Numbered from the stretch's first letter, positions 17,425-27,090 are shown. The stretch: DNA of 64,000 nucleotides from Thiomicrorhabdus xiamenensis (GCF_013282625.1 NZ_CP054020.1:620001-684000); one strand, 5' to 3'. The notes: generated by a model not told the origin, from the letters alone. Numbers and translations are program-made.

Positions 17425-18333
17425 GTGAATAGTCACCCTCTGAACGAATGGATTACGCCCGAAATTCAGGATAGAAACGAACGTATTCTGAAACGTCCGC
17501 CGGTACTGGATATCCAGAAACTGCATAAATCTTTCGAGCATAAAGGCAAGCCGGTCGAAGTCCTGCGCGAGATCGATTTTACCGCCTACAAAAGAGAATT
17601 TATCTGCGTTGTCGGGCCATCCGGTTGCGGAAAGTCGACGCTGGCCAGATTGGTGGCCGGTCTGGAAACCATCGACGACGGACAGATTTTGATGGATGGC
17701 GCAGCAGTCAATGCACCGGGACCGGATCGCGGCATGGTCTTCCAAAGTTATTCGCTGTTCCCGTGGATGACGGTAAAAGATAACGTTATGTTCGGAATGG
17801 TTGAGTCGGGAATGTCGAAATTGACGGCCGAATCGGAGGCTTTGCAGTGGATTGATCTGGTCGGTCTTGAGAAGTTTGCCGATTCCTATCCGCATCAGCT
17901 TTCCGGGGGGATGAAACAACGTGTCGCGATTATCCGCGCTCTGGCAAATCAGCCGAAAGTTTTATTGATGGATGAGCCTTTTGCGGCACTGGATCCGAAG
18001 AACCGTCTGAAAATGCAGCAGTATCTTTTGGAGATCTGGCAGAACATCGATATCACGATTTTCTTTATCACTCACGATTTGGATGAAGCCATCTACCTGG
18101 CTGACCGGATTCTGGTTCTCGATGCGCACCCGGGACGCGTTAAGGAGGTCGTGAATGTTCCTCTGCCGAGACCGAGAGAGGAAGAGACGTTTTTGAGTCC
18201 GGCTTTCATGGCAACCAAAGCCTATCTTGAAAGCCTGGTGCACCATGAGGACGAAGAAGTCGAAGATATGGAAGACAAGTTAAAGATGGTGCGAATGGTC
18301 TCCGTGAATTCTGAAGTACCGGACATTTTCTGA
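17425..18333 (+). CDS. ABC transporter ATP-binding protein, NitT/TauT type
   Basis: 302 aa cytoplasmic ATPase. Walker A GPSGCGKST (about residue 72), Q-loop MVFQSYSLFPWMTV, signature LSGGMKQR, Walker B VLLMDEPFAALD and H-loop FFITHDLDEA are all intact. GTG 17425 is used as start, with AAGGAAG seven bases upstream. The C-terminus beyond residue 265 is a charged tail (HHEDEEVEDMEDKLKM). It pairs with the permease just upstream to import guanidine or a related compound. Confidence 0.92.
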   Translation: MNSHPLNEWITPEIQDRNERILKRPPVLDIQKLHKSFEHKGKPVEVLREIDFTAYKREFICVVGPSGCGKSTLARLVAGLETIDDGQILMDGAAVNAPGPDRGMVFQSYSLFPWMTVKDNVMFGMVESGMSKLTAESEALQWIDLVGLEKFADSYPHQLSGGMKQRVAIIRALANQPKVLLMDEPFAALDPKNRLKMQQYLLEIWQNIDITIFFITHDLDEAIYLADRILVLDAHPGRVKEVVNVPLPRPREEETFLSPAFMATKAYLESLVHHEDEEVEDMEDKLKMVRMVSVNSEVPDIF

Positions 18334-18334
18334 T

Positions 18335-18811
18335 ATGAAAAGACCTAGCACCCTAATTAGAACCAGCGCGTCGCTACCGGAAGAGGTCCTCAATGAACTT
18401 GAGTGGCTGACCGGTCAGCGCAAGCTGAAAAACCGCTCCGCCCTGTTGGTTGACCTGATCCGTAAGGAAGCCTCGGCTTTCCGTCAGGATCATACCAATG
18501 AAGTCATGGCGGGAACATGTACGCTGGTTTACGACCATTCGATTGCGGGTCTGCAGCAAAGTCTTAATCAGTTAAAGCATAAATATGTCGCGGAAATTAT
18601 TTCCACCACACAGGTTCAGCTGATGGACCAACATACGCTGGAGGTCAATCTGATGCAAGGGCCAGCGCAATTACTTAAACGGATCAGCGACGAGATGATG
18701 TCTTTTAAAGGCGTCAAAAACAGCAACCTCTATCTGACCCATTCGGCGTTGCCGCCGATTCATACGACGACGGATGTCAGTCGTTTAACACAGGAGAAAA
18801 AACATGCCTGA
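18335..18811 (+). CDS. NikR-like ribbon-helix-helix regulator lacking nickel ligands
   Basis: 158 aa transcription factor with the NikR layout. An N-terminal ribbon-helix-helix (about 5-45, with LKNRSALLVDLI matching NikR's YNNRSEAIRDIL) is joined to an ACT-like C-terminal domain (about 60-138, ending in FKGVKNSNL). A gapless alignment to E. coli NikR, anchored on VYxH, gives His76=His82, His87=Gln93, His89=Gln95 and Cys95=Thr101. Three of the four high-affinity nickel ligands are therefore gone, so a different effector, perhaps guanidine or another nitrogen compound, is likely. It lies one base after the ATPase and overlaps the next gene by 8 bases. Predicted operators: 16379-16406, 34019-34046 and 38861-38890. 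Confidence 0.85.
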   Translation: MKRPSTLIRTSASLPEEVLNELEWLTGQRKLKNRSALLVDLIRKEASAFRQDHTNEVMAGTCTLVYDHSIAGLQQSLNQLKHKYVAEIISTTQVQLMDQHTLEVNLMQGPAQLLKRISDEMMSFKGVKNSNLYLTHSALPPIHTTTDVSRLTQEKKHA

Positions 18812-19547
18812 GGCACCTTCTTACAACGGTTTTGTTTGGAAAGAATTGATTCCGGCAGGGGCTCACTGGTCGGGTGTCATTCGCCGCGGTACGGTGCTGC
18901 GTATGACTGATCTGCAGGGCGGAGCGAATGTTTCGATGCTGATCAATAATCTGGAAGTGAAAAATGAACGTTACAACATGCCGGATACGTTAAAAGCGCA
19001 GAAAACCGCTTTTTTGACCACGCCGAATATGTGTTTCAGTGATATGGGACGTGTGATGTGTTCGGTGATCGCTGACACCTGCGGTTGGCATGACACTATC
19101 GGCGGATTGTCCAATGCGAATATGCTGCAGAAAAAGTACGGTACGAAAACTTATCAGGAAGCGCATAACGACTATTTCAAAAACGGTCACGACAGCTTGA
19201 TCAACGAGCTGGAAAAGTGGGGTCTGAACGAAAGCGATATTATGCCGAACCTGAACTGGTTCAGTAAGGTTCGTGTCGAAGACGACGGCAGCATGACGTT
19301 TGTCGAAAACAACTCTGCGGCTGGCGACTATGTTGATCTGCGTTTCGAAATGGATTGCATCGTATCTCTGTCCACGGCGCAGCATCCGATGGATCCAAGT
19401 CCGGAATACAACCCGAAACCGGTCGAGTTGAGTGTCTATAAAGCCATGAAGGTCGAGCAGGACGATCCTTGTCGTCTGCATCGAGGAGAGAACGAGCGCG
19501 CTTACTACAACACCAAAGTTTTTTACGGAGAGAACCCAAATGACTAA
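18804..19547 (+). CDS. Carboxyguanidine deiminase subunit (DUF1989, UAAP1-like)
   Basis: 247 aa cytoplasmic protein of the DUF1989 family, long annotated as urea-carboxylase-associated protein or aminomethyltransferase. Such pairs (CgdA and CgdB) have been shown in other bacteria to form carboxyguanidine deiminase, which releases ammonia from carboxyguanidine to give allophanate. Conserved parts include [40 protein letters not shown] and [24 protein letters not shown]. The start overlaps the regulator (ATGCCTGA) and its end overlaps the second subunit, so both should be made in equal amounts. Which subunit bears which letter is not decided here. Confidence 0.85.
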   Translation: MPEAPSYNGFVWKELIPAGAHWSGVIRRGTVLRMTDLQGGANVSMLINNLEVKNERYNMPDTLKAQKTAFLTTPNMCFSDMGRVMCSVIADTCGWHDTIGGLSNANMLQKKYGTKTYQEAHNDYFKNGHDSLINELEKWGLNESDIMPNLNWFSKVRVEDDGSMTFVENNSAAGDYVDLRFEMDCIVSLSTAQHPMDPSPEYNPKPVELSVYKAMKVEQDDPCRLHRGENERAYYNTKVFYGENPND

Positions 19548-20178
19548 GTTTGACGAAAATCGAATCGTTTACCGCGAAGTGGTAAAAGCCGGCGATCCGT
19601 GGATGCACGAAGTCAAAGCCGGGCAGTATTTCCGTATTGTCGACCTGGAAGGAAATCAGGCGGTCGACACGCTTTTCTATAACGCTGCAGATCAGGCCGA
19701 ACGCTATTCGGCTACCGACACCATTCGCGAGCAGGGCAAAATTTATCTGACAACCGGTAGCGAACTGATGTCCAACCGCGGCAATAAGATGCTGACGATT
19801 GTCGATGACACCTGCGGTCGCCACGATACCATCGGCGGCGCCTGTTCAGCGGAGAGCAATACTGTCCGTTATGCGATCGAAAAGCGCCATATGCATTCGT
19901 GTCGTGACTCTTTCCTGATGGCTTTGGGAAGTTGTAGCTGCAACCACGGTAAAACCATGAAAAAGGAAGACCTGTCGAGCAATATCAACTTCTTTATGAA
20001 CGTGCCGGTTTCACCGGACGGGCATTTGGACTTCGATGACGGTATTTCCGCTCCAGGCCGCTATGTCGAGATGAAAGCGGATATGGACGTGCTGGTGCTG
20101 GTGTCTAACTGTCCGCAGTTGAATAACCCGTGTAATGGGTATAACCCGACGCCGGTCGAAATGATTATCTGGGAGTAA
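19540..20178 (+). CDS. Carboxyguanidine deiminase subunit (DUF1989, UAAP2-like)
   Basis: 212 aa, paralogous to the gene upstream: [23 protein letters not shown] and [16 protein letters not shown] align with it. This subunit carries several Cys and His residues ([23 protein letters not shown]) that could hold a metal, as expected for the catalytic partner of the CgdAB heterodimer. It overlaps the first subunit by 8 bases. Product formation feeds allophanate to the hydrolase encoded at 24060-25871. Confidence 0.85.
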   Translation: MTKFDENRIVYREVVKAGDPWMHEVKAGQYFRIVDLEGNQAVDTLFYNAADQAERYSATDTIREQGKIYLTTGSELMSNRGNKMLTIVDDTCGRHDTIGGACSAESNTVRYAIEKRHMHSCRDSFLMALGSCSCNHGKTMKKEDLSSNINFFMNVPVSPDGHLDFDDGISAPGRYVEMKADMDVLVLVSNCPQLNNPCNGYNPTPVEMIIWE

Positions 20179-20190
20179 AAAACGATTGCG

Positions 20191-20278
20191 AAGAGCAAGA
20201 GCTGTGTTGGGCGGTGCTCGAAATCCTCATGTATTTGAATATACACTCCGGTTTCTGCGCTCCGTCCGCCTTGCTCTT
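20191..20278. repeat. Long imperfect palindrome between cgd genes and carboxylase
   Basis: AAGAGCAAG (20191-20199) pairs perfectly with CTTGCTCTT (20270-20278). Inside, GGGCGG pairs with CCGTCC, GAAATCC with GGTTTC, and TGTAT with ATACA around a small loop. The whole 88 bases can form one long interrupted hairpin. It resembles dispersed palindromic elements found after genes in many proteobacteria, from memory. It may end or weaken transcription from the deiminase genes. Confidence 0.6.
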
Positions 20279-20371
20279 GAACTTCTCATCAGTTTTTTAA
20301 ACCGTCAGCTTCAAGTTCAAAAAACTTAGCGAACGCTTTAAGCAAGAAACAGACACTGAATAACAAAAAAT

Positions 20372-20414
20372 CTAGGACGACCTAGTTGAAATAAATTGCC
20401 TCGGAACGATCCGA
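20372..20414 (+). ncRNA. Guanidine-II (mini-ykkC) riboswitch
   Basis: Two short hairpins share the ACGA tetraloop: CTAGG-ACGA-CCTAG (20372-20385) and TCGGA-ACGA-TCCGA (20401-20414), joined by a 15-base linker. Paired stem-loops with ACGR loops are the defining feature of the guanidine-II class. They sit 14 bases before the ATG of the carboxylase and directly before its ribosome binding site AAAGGA. Guanidine binding in this class exposes the ribosome binding site and turns translation on. This supports guanidine, rather than urea, as substrate of the carboxylase. Confidence 0.88.
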
Positions 20415-20428
20415 ACAAAGGACACTCA

Positions 20429-23400
20429 ATGTTTAGCAAAGTACTCATTGCCAATCGTGGCGCTATTGCCACCCGCATTATCCGCACCCTGAAACAGATG
20501 AATATACAATCTGTGGTGCTGGCATCCGATGCCGATCGCGCATCGCTTCATGTGCGCGAGGCGGACGAAGTGATTTTTCTGCCGGGCAATGTGGCCACCG
20601 AGACCTATTTGAATGTGCCATTCATTCTCGAAGAGGCGGAACGTCTGGGCGTGGAAGCGGTACATCCCGGTTACGGTTTTCTGAGTGAAAATACCGGCTT
20701 TGCCGATGCCTGTGAAGCCGCCGGTATCCGTTTTATCGGGCCACGTGCGGAACATATCCGCGACTTCGGTTTGAAACATACGGCCCGCGAACTGGCGATT
20801 CAGGCGGGTGTGCCGCTGCTGCCAGGTTCCGGTTTGCTGGATTCGATTGAGCATGCCTTGCAAGAAGCGGAACAGATCGGTTATCCGGTTATGCTGAAAA
20901 GTACCGCCGGGGGCGGCGGAATCGGTATGCAGCGCTGTAATAATGCCCAGGAATTGAGTGATGCCTACGAACAGGTCGAACGCCTCAGTCAGAACTCTTT
21001 TGGTCAGTCGGGACTGTTTCTCGAGAAGTTTGTTGTCAATGCACGTCATATCGAAATCCAGATTTTCGGTGACGGCCGTGGTGAAGTCGTCTCTTTCGGC
21101 GAGCGTGACTGTTCATTGCAGCGCCGTAACCAGAAAGTCGTTGAAGAGACACCGGCCGTCGGTATCAGCCGCGAACAGGTCGCTGAAATGGAAGCGCATG
21201 CGGTCAAATTAGGAAAGGTGGTCGATTATAAATCCGCCGGAACGGTCGAGTATGTATACGATGCGGATCAGCAGGCGTATTACTTTCTGGAGGTGAATAC
21301 CCGTCTTCAGGTTGAGCATGGTATTACCGAAGCGGTGCGCGGGGTTGATTTGGTCGAATGGATGATTCGTGTTGCTTACGATGAAACCTTGCCGCTTTCT
21401 GCCGATCAGATTCCGGTTGCGCAGGGACATGCGATCGAAGTGCGTGTTTATGCCGAGGATCCATTCAAGAATTTCCAGCCGAGTACCGGTAAATTGACCG
21501 GCTGGGAAATGCCTAAGGAGTGTCGTGTCGATACATGGTGCGAACGCGGCGTCGAGGTCAGCTCATTCTATGATCCGATGCTGGCGAAGATCATTGTTAA
21601 AGGTACGGATCGCGAAGATGCGGTGACTCGGATGCAAACCGCTCTGGAAAACACGCGTATCGACGGATTTGAAACCAATGCCGCCTATCTGGAAGCTTTG
21701 TGTGGCAATGATGCGTTCAGACAGGCAGACGGACTTTACACCCATTTCCTGAACAGTTTTATGCACACGCCGAATACGGTGGAAGTGACGCAACCGGGAA
21801 CCCATTCGATGATCGTCAGTTATCCGGGACGCGTTGGTTACTGGGATATCGGCGTACCGCCTTCCGGGCCGATGGATGCCTTGTCGCACCGTCTGGCCAA
21901 CCGCTGTCTTAATAATGCGCTGGATGCCGCGACGATTGAAATGACGGTGTCTGGTGTTGGTCTGACTTTCGATGTCGATACGGTGATCTGTATCACCGGG
22001 GCGAATGTGCAGCCGACGCTGGATAAAGAGCTGATTCCGCAATGGCAGGCGGTAAAAGTGAAGGCCGGCCAGCAGTTGAAAACCAAAGTGATCAAGGATG
22101 CCGGTCAGCGCGCTTATCTTGCTGTGTTGGGTGGTTTCGACGTGCCGGATTATATGGGCAGTAAAACGACTTTCTCGCTGGGCGGATTCGGTGGCCATGG
22201 CGGCCGTCTGCTCCGAGCGGGGGATGTTCTGCGCGTGCCTGTTGTTCCTATTCCGGAAGATCTTCTGACATTGCCGCAGCAAACGATTCCGACCTTCGGC
22301 AACGCGTTCGAGATCGGTGTCATTTACGGGCCACAGGGAACGCCGGACTTCTTTACCGAAGAGGACATCGAAAAATTCTTTAACTGCGACTGGGAAGTAC
22401 ACTACAACTCAAGCCGTACCGGGATTCGTCTGGTCGGGCCTAAGCCGCAATGGGCGCGTAAGGACGGCGGGGAAGCGGGGCTTCATCCGTCGAATATTCA
22501 CGATAACCCTTATGCGATCGGTGCCATCGATTTTACCGGCGATATGCCGGTCATTCTGGCGCAGGACGGCCCGAGTCTGGGGGGCTTTGTCTGTCCGGCG
22601 ACGATTATCGAAGCCGAACAATGGAAGATGGGGCAGTTGCGCCCGGGCGATAAGATCCGTTTCAGACCGGTGACCATTGAACAGGCCGAGCAGGCGTTGA
22701 AGGATCAGGAAGCGGCTATCGATTCTTTGCAAACTCCGACCGTTGCAGAACTGTCTTTCCTTGCTTCGCCGACGGAACAGTCGTGCATTGCACACGAGGT
22801 TTCTTCCGACGCGCATGAATTCGGCGTTAAATACCGCCGTTCCGGTGACAGTCATGTCTTGATTGAATACGGCAGAATGGAGCTAGATCTGGCGCTGCGT
22901 TTCCGTATTCAGGTATTGTTCGAACGTCTCAAAGAGTATCGCGATAATCAAGCGGATTGGGCGTTCTTGAAGGATCTGACACCGGGAATTCGCTCCTTGC
23001 AGGTGCATTACGATCCTAGAAAAATTTCTCAGAACGAACTGATCGATAAACTGATCGCACTGGAAGAAGAGATCTCTTCCGGTAAGGATCTGACGGTGAA
23101 AAGCCGTATTGTTCGTCTGCCGCTGTCCTGGGATGATCCGAGCACGCGTCTGGCGATCGAAAAATATATGACCACGGTGCGTCCGAACGCGCCATGGTGT
23201 CCGAGCAATATCGAATTCATTCGCCGTATTAACGGTCTGGACTCGATCGAAGACGTCAAGCGTATTGTCTTTGACGCCAAATACCTGGTTATGGGGCTGG
23301 GCGACGTCTATCTGGGCGCGCCTGTCGCGACGCCGCTGGACCCGCGTCACCGTCTGGTGACCACCAAATACAATCCGGCGCGTACCTGGACGCCGGAAAA

Positions 23401-24067
23401 TGCCGTCGGTATCGGCGGCGCCTATATGTGTGTTTACGGTATGGAAGGGCCGGGCGGTTATCAGTTCGTCGGTCGGACCATTCAGATGTGGAACGCCTAT
23501 CACCGTACCCGCTTCTTTACCGAAGAGAAGCCGTGGCTGCTGAATTTCTTCGATCAGATTCACTTCTATCCGGTTTCCGAGGAAGAGCTGGCACAGGCGC
23601 GTCTGGATTTCCCGTTGGGACGCTTCAGTATCGATATCGAAGAGACCGAGTTGTCGTTGAATGCTTATCAGGCCTTCCTGGAAGAAAATAGTTCCAGTAT
23701 CGATGAATTTAAGCAGACTCAGGGCGCGGCTTTTGAAGCGGAACGTCTGTACTGGGAAGAGTCCGGGCTGGCGAATTTTGAAGCCGAAACGGCGCAGGAT
23801 GAAATTCAAAGTGAAGGTTTGGGTGAATTGCCGGACGGTTTCGAAGCCGCCTTGTCGCCGATTACCGGCAGTGTCTGGAAACTGCAGGCCAAACCGGGCG
23901 ATAAGGTGCAAGAGGGCGATACCATCGCCATACTGGAAACCATGAAAATCGAGGTGGCGGTCGAAGCGGAAATTGCCGGAACCGTGACTGAAATTCTGGT
24001 CAACGAAGGTGATCTGATTCAAACCGGACAGGCGTTGATGGTGCTGGAGGAGAATGAAAATGTCTGA
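20429..24067 (+). CDS. Guanidine (urea-type) carboxylase, biotin-dependent
   Basis: 1212 aa. Biotin carboxylase half at about 1-450 (MFSKVLIANRGAIATR, the ATP-grasp Gly-loop KSTAGGGGIGMQ, FLEVNTRLQVEHGITE). The carboxyltransferase part is made of an AHS2-like domain (YPGRVGYWDIGVPPSGPMDA to GPSLGGFVCPATI) and an AHS1-like domain (RIVRLPLSWDDP to PGGYQFVGRT). The biotin carrier domain lies at the C-terminus with the biotin site ETMK (Lys1173). ATG 20429 follows AAAGGA and the riboswitch. Enzymes of this family were first called urea carboxylases; those beside two DUF1989 genes act on guanidine. A single active-site residue (Asp in the yeast-type urea enzyme, Asn in guanidine enzymes) separates the two and needs an alignment to read here. 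Confidence 0.92.
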   Translation: MFSKVLIANRGAIATRIIRTLKQMNIQSVVLASDADRASLHVREADEVIFLPGNVATETYLNVPFILEEAERLGVEAVHPGYGFLSENTGFADACEAAGIRFIGPRAEHIRDFGLKHTARELAIQAGVPLLPGSGLLDSIEHALQEAEQIGYPVMLKSTAGGGGIGMQRCNNAQELSDAYEQVERLSQNSFGQSGLFLEKFVVNARHIEIQIFGDGRGEVVSFGERDCSLQRRNQKVVEETPAVGISREQVAEMEAHAVKLGKVVDYKSAGTVEYVYDADQQAYYFLEVNTRLQVEHGITEAVRGVDLVEWMIRVAYDETLPLSADQIPVAQGHAIEVRVYAEDPFKNFQPSTGKLTGWEMPKECRVDTWCERGVEVSSFYDPMLAKIIVKGTDREDAVTRMQTALENTRIDGFETNAAYLEALCGNDAFRQADGLYTHFLNSFMHTPNTVEVTQPGTHSMIVSYPGRVGYWDIGVPPSGPMDALSHRLANRCLNNALDAATIEMTVSGVGLTFDVDTVICITGANVQPTLDKELIPQWQAVKVKAGQQLKTKVIKDAGQRAYLAVLGGFDVPDYMGSKTTFSLGGFGGHGGRLLRAGDVLRVPVVPIPEDLLTLPQQTIPTFGNAFEIGVIYGPQGTPDFFTEEDIEKFFNCDWEVHYNSSRTGIRLVGPKPQWARKDGGEAGLHPSNIHDNPYAIGAIDFTGDMPVILAQDGPSLGGFVCPATIIEAEQWKMGQLRPGDKIRFRPVTIEQAEQALKDQEAAIDSLQTPTVAELSFLASPTEQSCIAHEVSSDAHEFGVKYRRSGDSHVLIEYGRMELDLALRFRIQVLFERLKEYRDNQADWAFLKDLTPGIRSLQVHYDPRKISQNELIDKLIALEEEISSGKDLTVKSRIVRLPLSWDDPSTRLAIEKYMTTVRPNAPWCPSNIEFIRRINGLDSIEDVKRIVFDAKYLVMGLGDVYLGAPVATPLDPRHRLVTTKYNPARTWTPENAVGIGGAYMCVYGMEGPGGYQFVGRTIQMWNAYHRTRFFTEEKPWLLNFFDQIHFYPVSEEELAQARLDFPLGRFSIDIEETELSLNAYQAFLEENSSSIDEFKQTQGAAFEAERLYWEESGLANFEAETAQDEIQSEGLGELPDGFEAALSPITGSVWKLQAKPGDKVQEGDTIAILETMKIEVAVEAEIAGTVTEILVNEGDLIQTGQALMVLEENENV

Positions 24068-25871
24068 GATCGATTTACGTCTGGATGCTTTGAAAAACGC
24101 CTATCAAGAGAAAACCCTGACGCCACGAGAGGTCGTATCGCACCTGCTGGAGAAGGCGACGGCTTATAAAGAACATAATATTTTCATTACGCTGCTCGAC
24201 GAAAGCGATCTGGAGCCTTATCTGAGCAAACTTGAGCAGAGCGACCCGCAGAGTCTGCCTATGTGGGGAGTGCCGTTTGTCATCAAGGACAATATCGACT
24301 TGGCGGGCATTCCAACTACGGCTGCCTGTCGCGAGTATACCTACAAGGCGCAGCAGTCAGCCAAGGTAGTTGAGCTGTTGATTGATGCCGGTGCCATTCC
24401 GATCGGTAAAGCCAATATGGACCAGTTTGCAACCGGTCTGGTCGGTACGCGTTCGCCTTACGGTGTCTGTCATAATGCTTTTGATTTCGAAATGATTTCC
24501 GGCGGCTCCAGTTCCGGTTCGGCGGTCGCTCTGGCGTTGAACCTGTGCAGTTTCTCGCTCGGAACCGATACCGCCGGCTCCGGGCGTGTGCCTGCGGCTT
24601 TTAACAACCTGGTTGGTTTAAAGCCGACCAAAGGCCTGCTCAGTTCAAGCGGATTGATACCGGCGGTGCGTTCGCAGGACGTCATCAGCGTGTTTGCGTT
24701 GAATGCGCAGGATGCCGCTCAGGTATTCGATGTGGTGGCTCAGTTTGATGAAGCGGACGAATTCAGTCGTGAATTGAGCGATCTGACCCCGCCTGTCTGG
24801 AATAAACAGCCGGTGATCGGAATTCCTGATGCCGCGAGTCTGGTTTTTGATGGCGATAAGCAAGCGCAGGCGAATTTTGAACAGACGGTGGCGACTTTGC
24901 GCTCGGAAGGCTTTCAACTGGTGGAAGTGCCGTTTGCCGACTGGCTGGATACCGCAAAACTGCTGTATGGTGGTGCCTGGGTGGCGGAACGTTATGTTGC
25001 GATCGAAGATTTTATCGAGCAGCATGAAGCGGATATGGATCCGACCGTAGCAACAATTATTGCCGGTGCGCGTTCTTTAAGCGCCGCCGATGCCTATAAA
25101 GGCAGCTATAAATTACAACAGGCGCAGCGCAAGACAGCCTTGCTTTGGAAGGCGTCAGGTATTGATTGCATGATGACGCCGACTACGCCGACGATCTATT
25201 CGATCAAACAGCTTGAAGAACAGCCGATCGAGCATAATTCCATGCTCGGAACCTACACCAATTTTATGAACCTGCTGGATTATGCGGCGGTGGCCATGCC
25301 GACCGGTTTCCGTGACGATCAGTTGCCGTGCGGCGTGACGCTGTTTGCGCCGGCCGGTAGCGATAAGGCGTTGTTGCAGCTAACCGATGCGCTGCACGGG
25401 AAGTTTGTTTCCACTTCCGGGGCTAAAGGGTTGCCGGTTCCCGCTCCGAATAGTGACGGCTTTGCCGATGGTCGGGTCATCCCTCTCGCGGTTGTCGGCG
25501 CGCATTTGAGCGGTTTTCCTCTCAATCAGCAGTTGATCGAGCGCGGTGCAACCTTGCTTGAAGAGACCAAAACTGCGCCGAAATACCGTTTCTACGAGTT
25601 AAATGAACGTCCGATTCTGAAACCGGGACTGGTTAAACAGCCCGAAGGTGGTGAATCGGTTGCTCTGGAGGTTTGGGCCATGCCGAAAGAACATCTCGGC
25701 AGTTTTCTGGCCTTGATTCCGTCGCCGTTAGGACTGGGGAAAGTCGAATTGATCGATGGCCGAGAAGTGGTCGGGTTTATCTGCGAGCCCTACGGAATCG
25801 AAGGCGCCAGAGAGATTACCGAAACCGGAGGCTGGCGCAATTGGATGGCGCAACGACCGCAAGAGAGCTGA
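24060..25871 (+). CDS. atzF: Allophanate hydrolase
   Basis: 603 aa. The N-terminal amidase-signature domain has the Ser-cisSer-Lys triad: Lys76 in PFVIKDN, the cis-Ser in SGGSSSGSAVAL (about 148-155) and the nucleophile in GTDTAGSGRVPAAFNN (about 170). The C-terminal domain (from about 455: PLAVVGAHLSGFPLN) is the second allophanate hydrolase domain, which completes breakdown to ammonia and CO2. ATG 24060 is chosen because GGAGG (24046-24050) then has normal spacing; ATG 24054 is an in-frame alternative. It overlaps the carboxylase stop by 8 bases. Confidence 0.93.
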   Translation: MSEIDLRLDALKNAYQEKTLTPREVVSHLLEKATAYKEHNIFITLLDESDLEPYLSKLEQSDPQSLPMWGVPFVIKDNIDLAGIPTTAACREYTYKAQQSAKVVELLIDAGAIPIGKANMDQFATGLVGTRSPYGVCHNAFDFEMISGGSSSGSAVALALNLCSFSLGTDTAGSGRVPAAFNNLVGLKPTKGLLSSSGLIPAVRSQDVISVFALNAQDAAQVFDVVAQFDEADEFSRELSDLTPPVWNKQPVIGIPDAASLVFDGDKQAQANFEQTVATLRSEGFQLVEVPFADWLDTAKLLYGGAWVAERYVAIEDFIEQHEADMDPTVATIIAGARSLSAADAYKGSYKLQQAQRKTALLWKASGIDCMMTPTTPTIYSIKQLEEQPIEHNSMLGTYTNFMNLLDYAAVAMPTGFRDDQLPCGVTLFAPAGSDKALLQLTDALHGKFVSTSGAKGLPVPAPNSDGFADGRVIPLAVVGAHLSGFPLNQQLIERGATLLEETKTAPKYRFYELNERPILKPGLVKQPEGGESVALEVWAMPKEHLGSFLALIPSPLGLGKVELIDGREVVGFICEPYGIEGAREITETGGWRNWMAQRPQES

Positions 25872-25894
25872 TTGATTTGCGGTTTTAATTTTAT

Positions 25895-26965
25895 CTATTG
25901 CTGCCACCAGGCGGATTGCCCGGCCGGATTCTGTAGCGAGGTAACCTCTCCCATTATCGGGAAGGTTGCCTTTACGCCTTTTCCCGCTGCTGCCTTTGAG
26001 ATGCGCTCAAAAGGTTCTTTCCATGGATGCATGGAAAGTTTGAAGCTTCCGTTGTGAATCGGGAATAGCCATTTACCACCCAGATCCAGATGCGCTTGAA
26101 CGGTTTCTTCCGGCATCATATGGATTTTTCGCCATCTTTGATTGTAGGCTCCGTTTTCCAGAAAGGTCATGTCAAAAGGTCCGAGACGCTCTCCTATCTC
26201 TCTGAAACCGTCAAAGTAGCCGCTGTCGGCTCCGAAATACAGATTGTATTGCGCGCTTTTAATTACCCAGGACGCCCAGAGTGTTTTATTTCGATCAAAC
26301 AGGCCGCGTCCCGAAAAATGCTGCGCCGGCGCAACGGTAATTTTCAGAGTGTCATTCTCGGCCGCCTCCCACCAATCCAGTTCGCTGACCTGCGACGGAT
26401 CGAAACCCAGATTCAGGAGGTGTGACTTGATGCCTAAAGTGGTATATACATGACCGATCCGGTCTTTAAGTGCGCGCAGTGTCGGCTCGTCGAGGTGGTC
26501 GTAGTGGTTGTGTGACAGAATCAGAATGTCGATAAACGGCATTTCGTCAAGCGTAATCGGCAGGTCGTGAAAACGCTTTGGTCCAAAGAAAGGCACCGGC
26601 GAGGTTCTTTCTGAGAAGACCGGATCGGTCAGAACAAAACGGTTATCCAGACGGAACAACAGGGTCGAATGCACAAAGCGCACTACGGAACCTTCCGGCA
26701 TGGCCAACAGATCTTCTCGGCTTAATCGGTGTACCGGAATCTGCCCGTTTTCGGGTTCCAGTCCCTGGGTATCCTGCACGAAGAGTTCCCAAAGGATTTT
26801 GCTGGTTTCGGTAAAGCCTAGATTCTGCTGATCCATTGCACTGGCAAAAACACCATCCTGATAAAAAGAGGCGCTGAAGCGCGGATTCACTTCCCGGTTT
26901 GCACAGCCGGCCAATACCAAGGGGGCCAGACTCAGCGCCAGAATTCTTGTGCACAGTTTTTTCAT
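25895..26965 (-). CDS. MBL-fold lipoprotein, NAPE-PLD-like hydrolase
   Basis: 356 aa. Lipoprotein signal with lipobox VLAGC (about Cys21). The metallo-beta-lactamase fold contains the metal motif SHNHYDHLD, with later ligands in PAQHFSGR, GADSGYF and PIHNGSF. Family members cleave N-acyl phospholipids or similar phosphodiesters; UlaG-like proteins share the fold. It is convergent with allophanate hydrolase, only 23 bases apart, and is not part of that operon. The substrate is unknown; the location is likely a membrane leaflet facing the periplasm. Confidence 0.82.
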   Translation of the reverse strand: MKKLCTRILALSLAPLVLAGCANREVNPRFSASFYQDGVFASAMDQQNLGFTETSKILWELFVQDTQGLEPENGQIPVHRLSREDLLAMPEGSVVRFVHSTLLFRLDNRFVLTDPVFSERTSPVPFFGPKRFHDLPITLDEMPFIDILILSHNHYDHLDEPTLRALKDRIGHVYTTLGIKSHLLNLGFDPSQVSELDWWEAAENDTLKITVAPAQHFSGRGLFDRNKTLWASWVIKSAQYNLYFGADSGYFDGFREIGERLGPFDMTFLENGAYNQRWRKIHMMPEETVQAHLDLGGKWLFPIHNGSFKLSMHPWKEPFERISKAAAGKGVKATFPIMGEVTSLQNPAGQSAWWQQ

Positions 26966-27090
26966 TACAGGTGTCCGTTTTTTTGAATATTCATTCAGTG
27001 ATCATAAACAGGAATGGAAAAACAGTGAATAACCCTTTCTACGATTGATTTGCCTAATACACCAAAAACCGCAGGTAAGTTAATTCATGA

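Noticed and set aside
22883-24022. Long minus-strand open frame (379 codons) inside the carboxylase gene
   Set aside because: It mirrors the codon pattern of a well-identified gene and has no recognisable motif or ribosome binding site.
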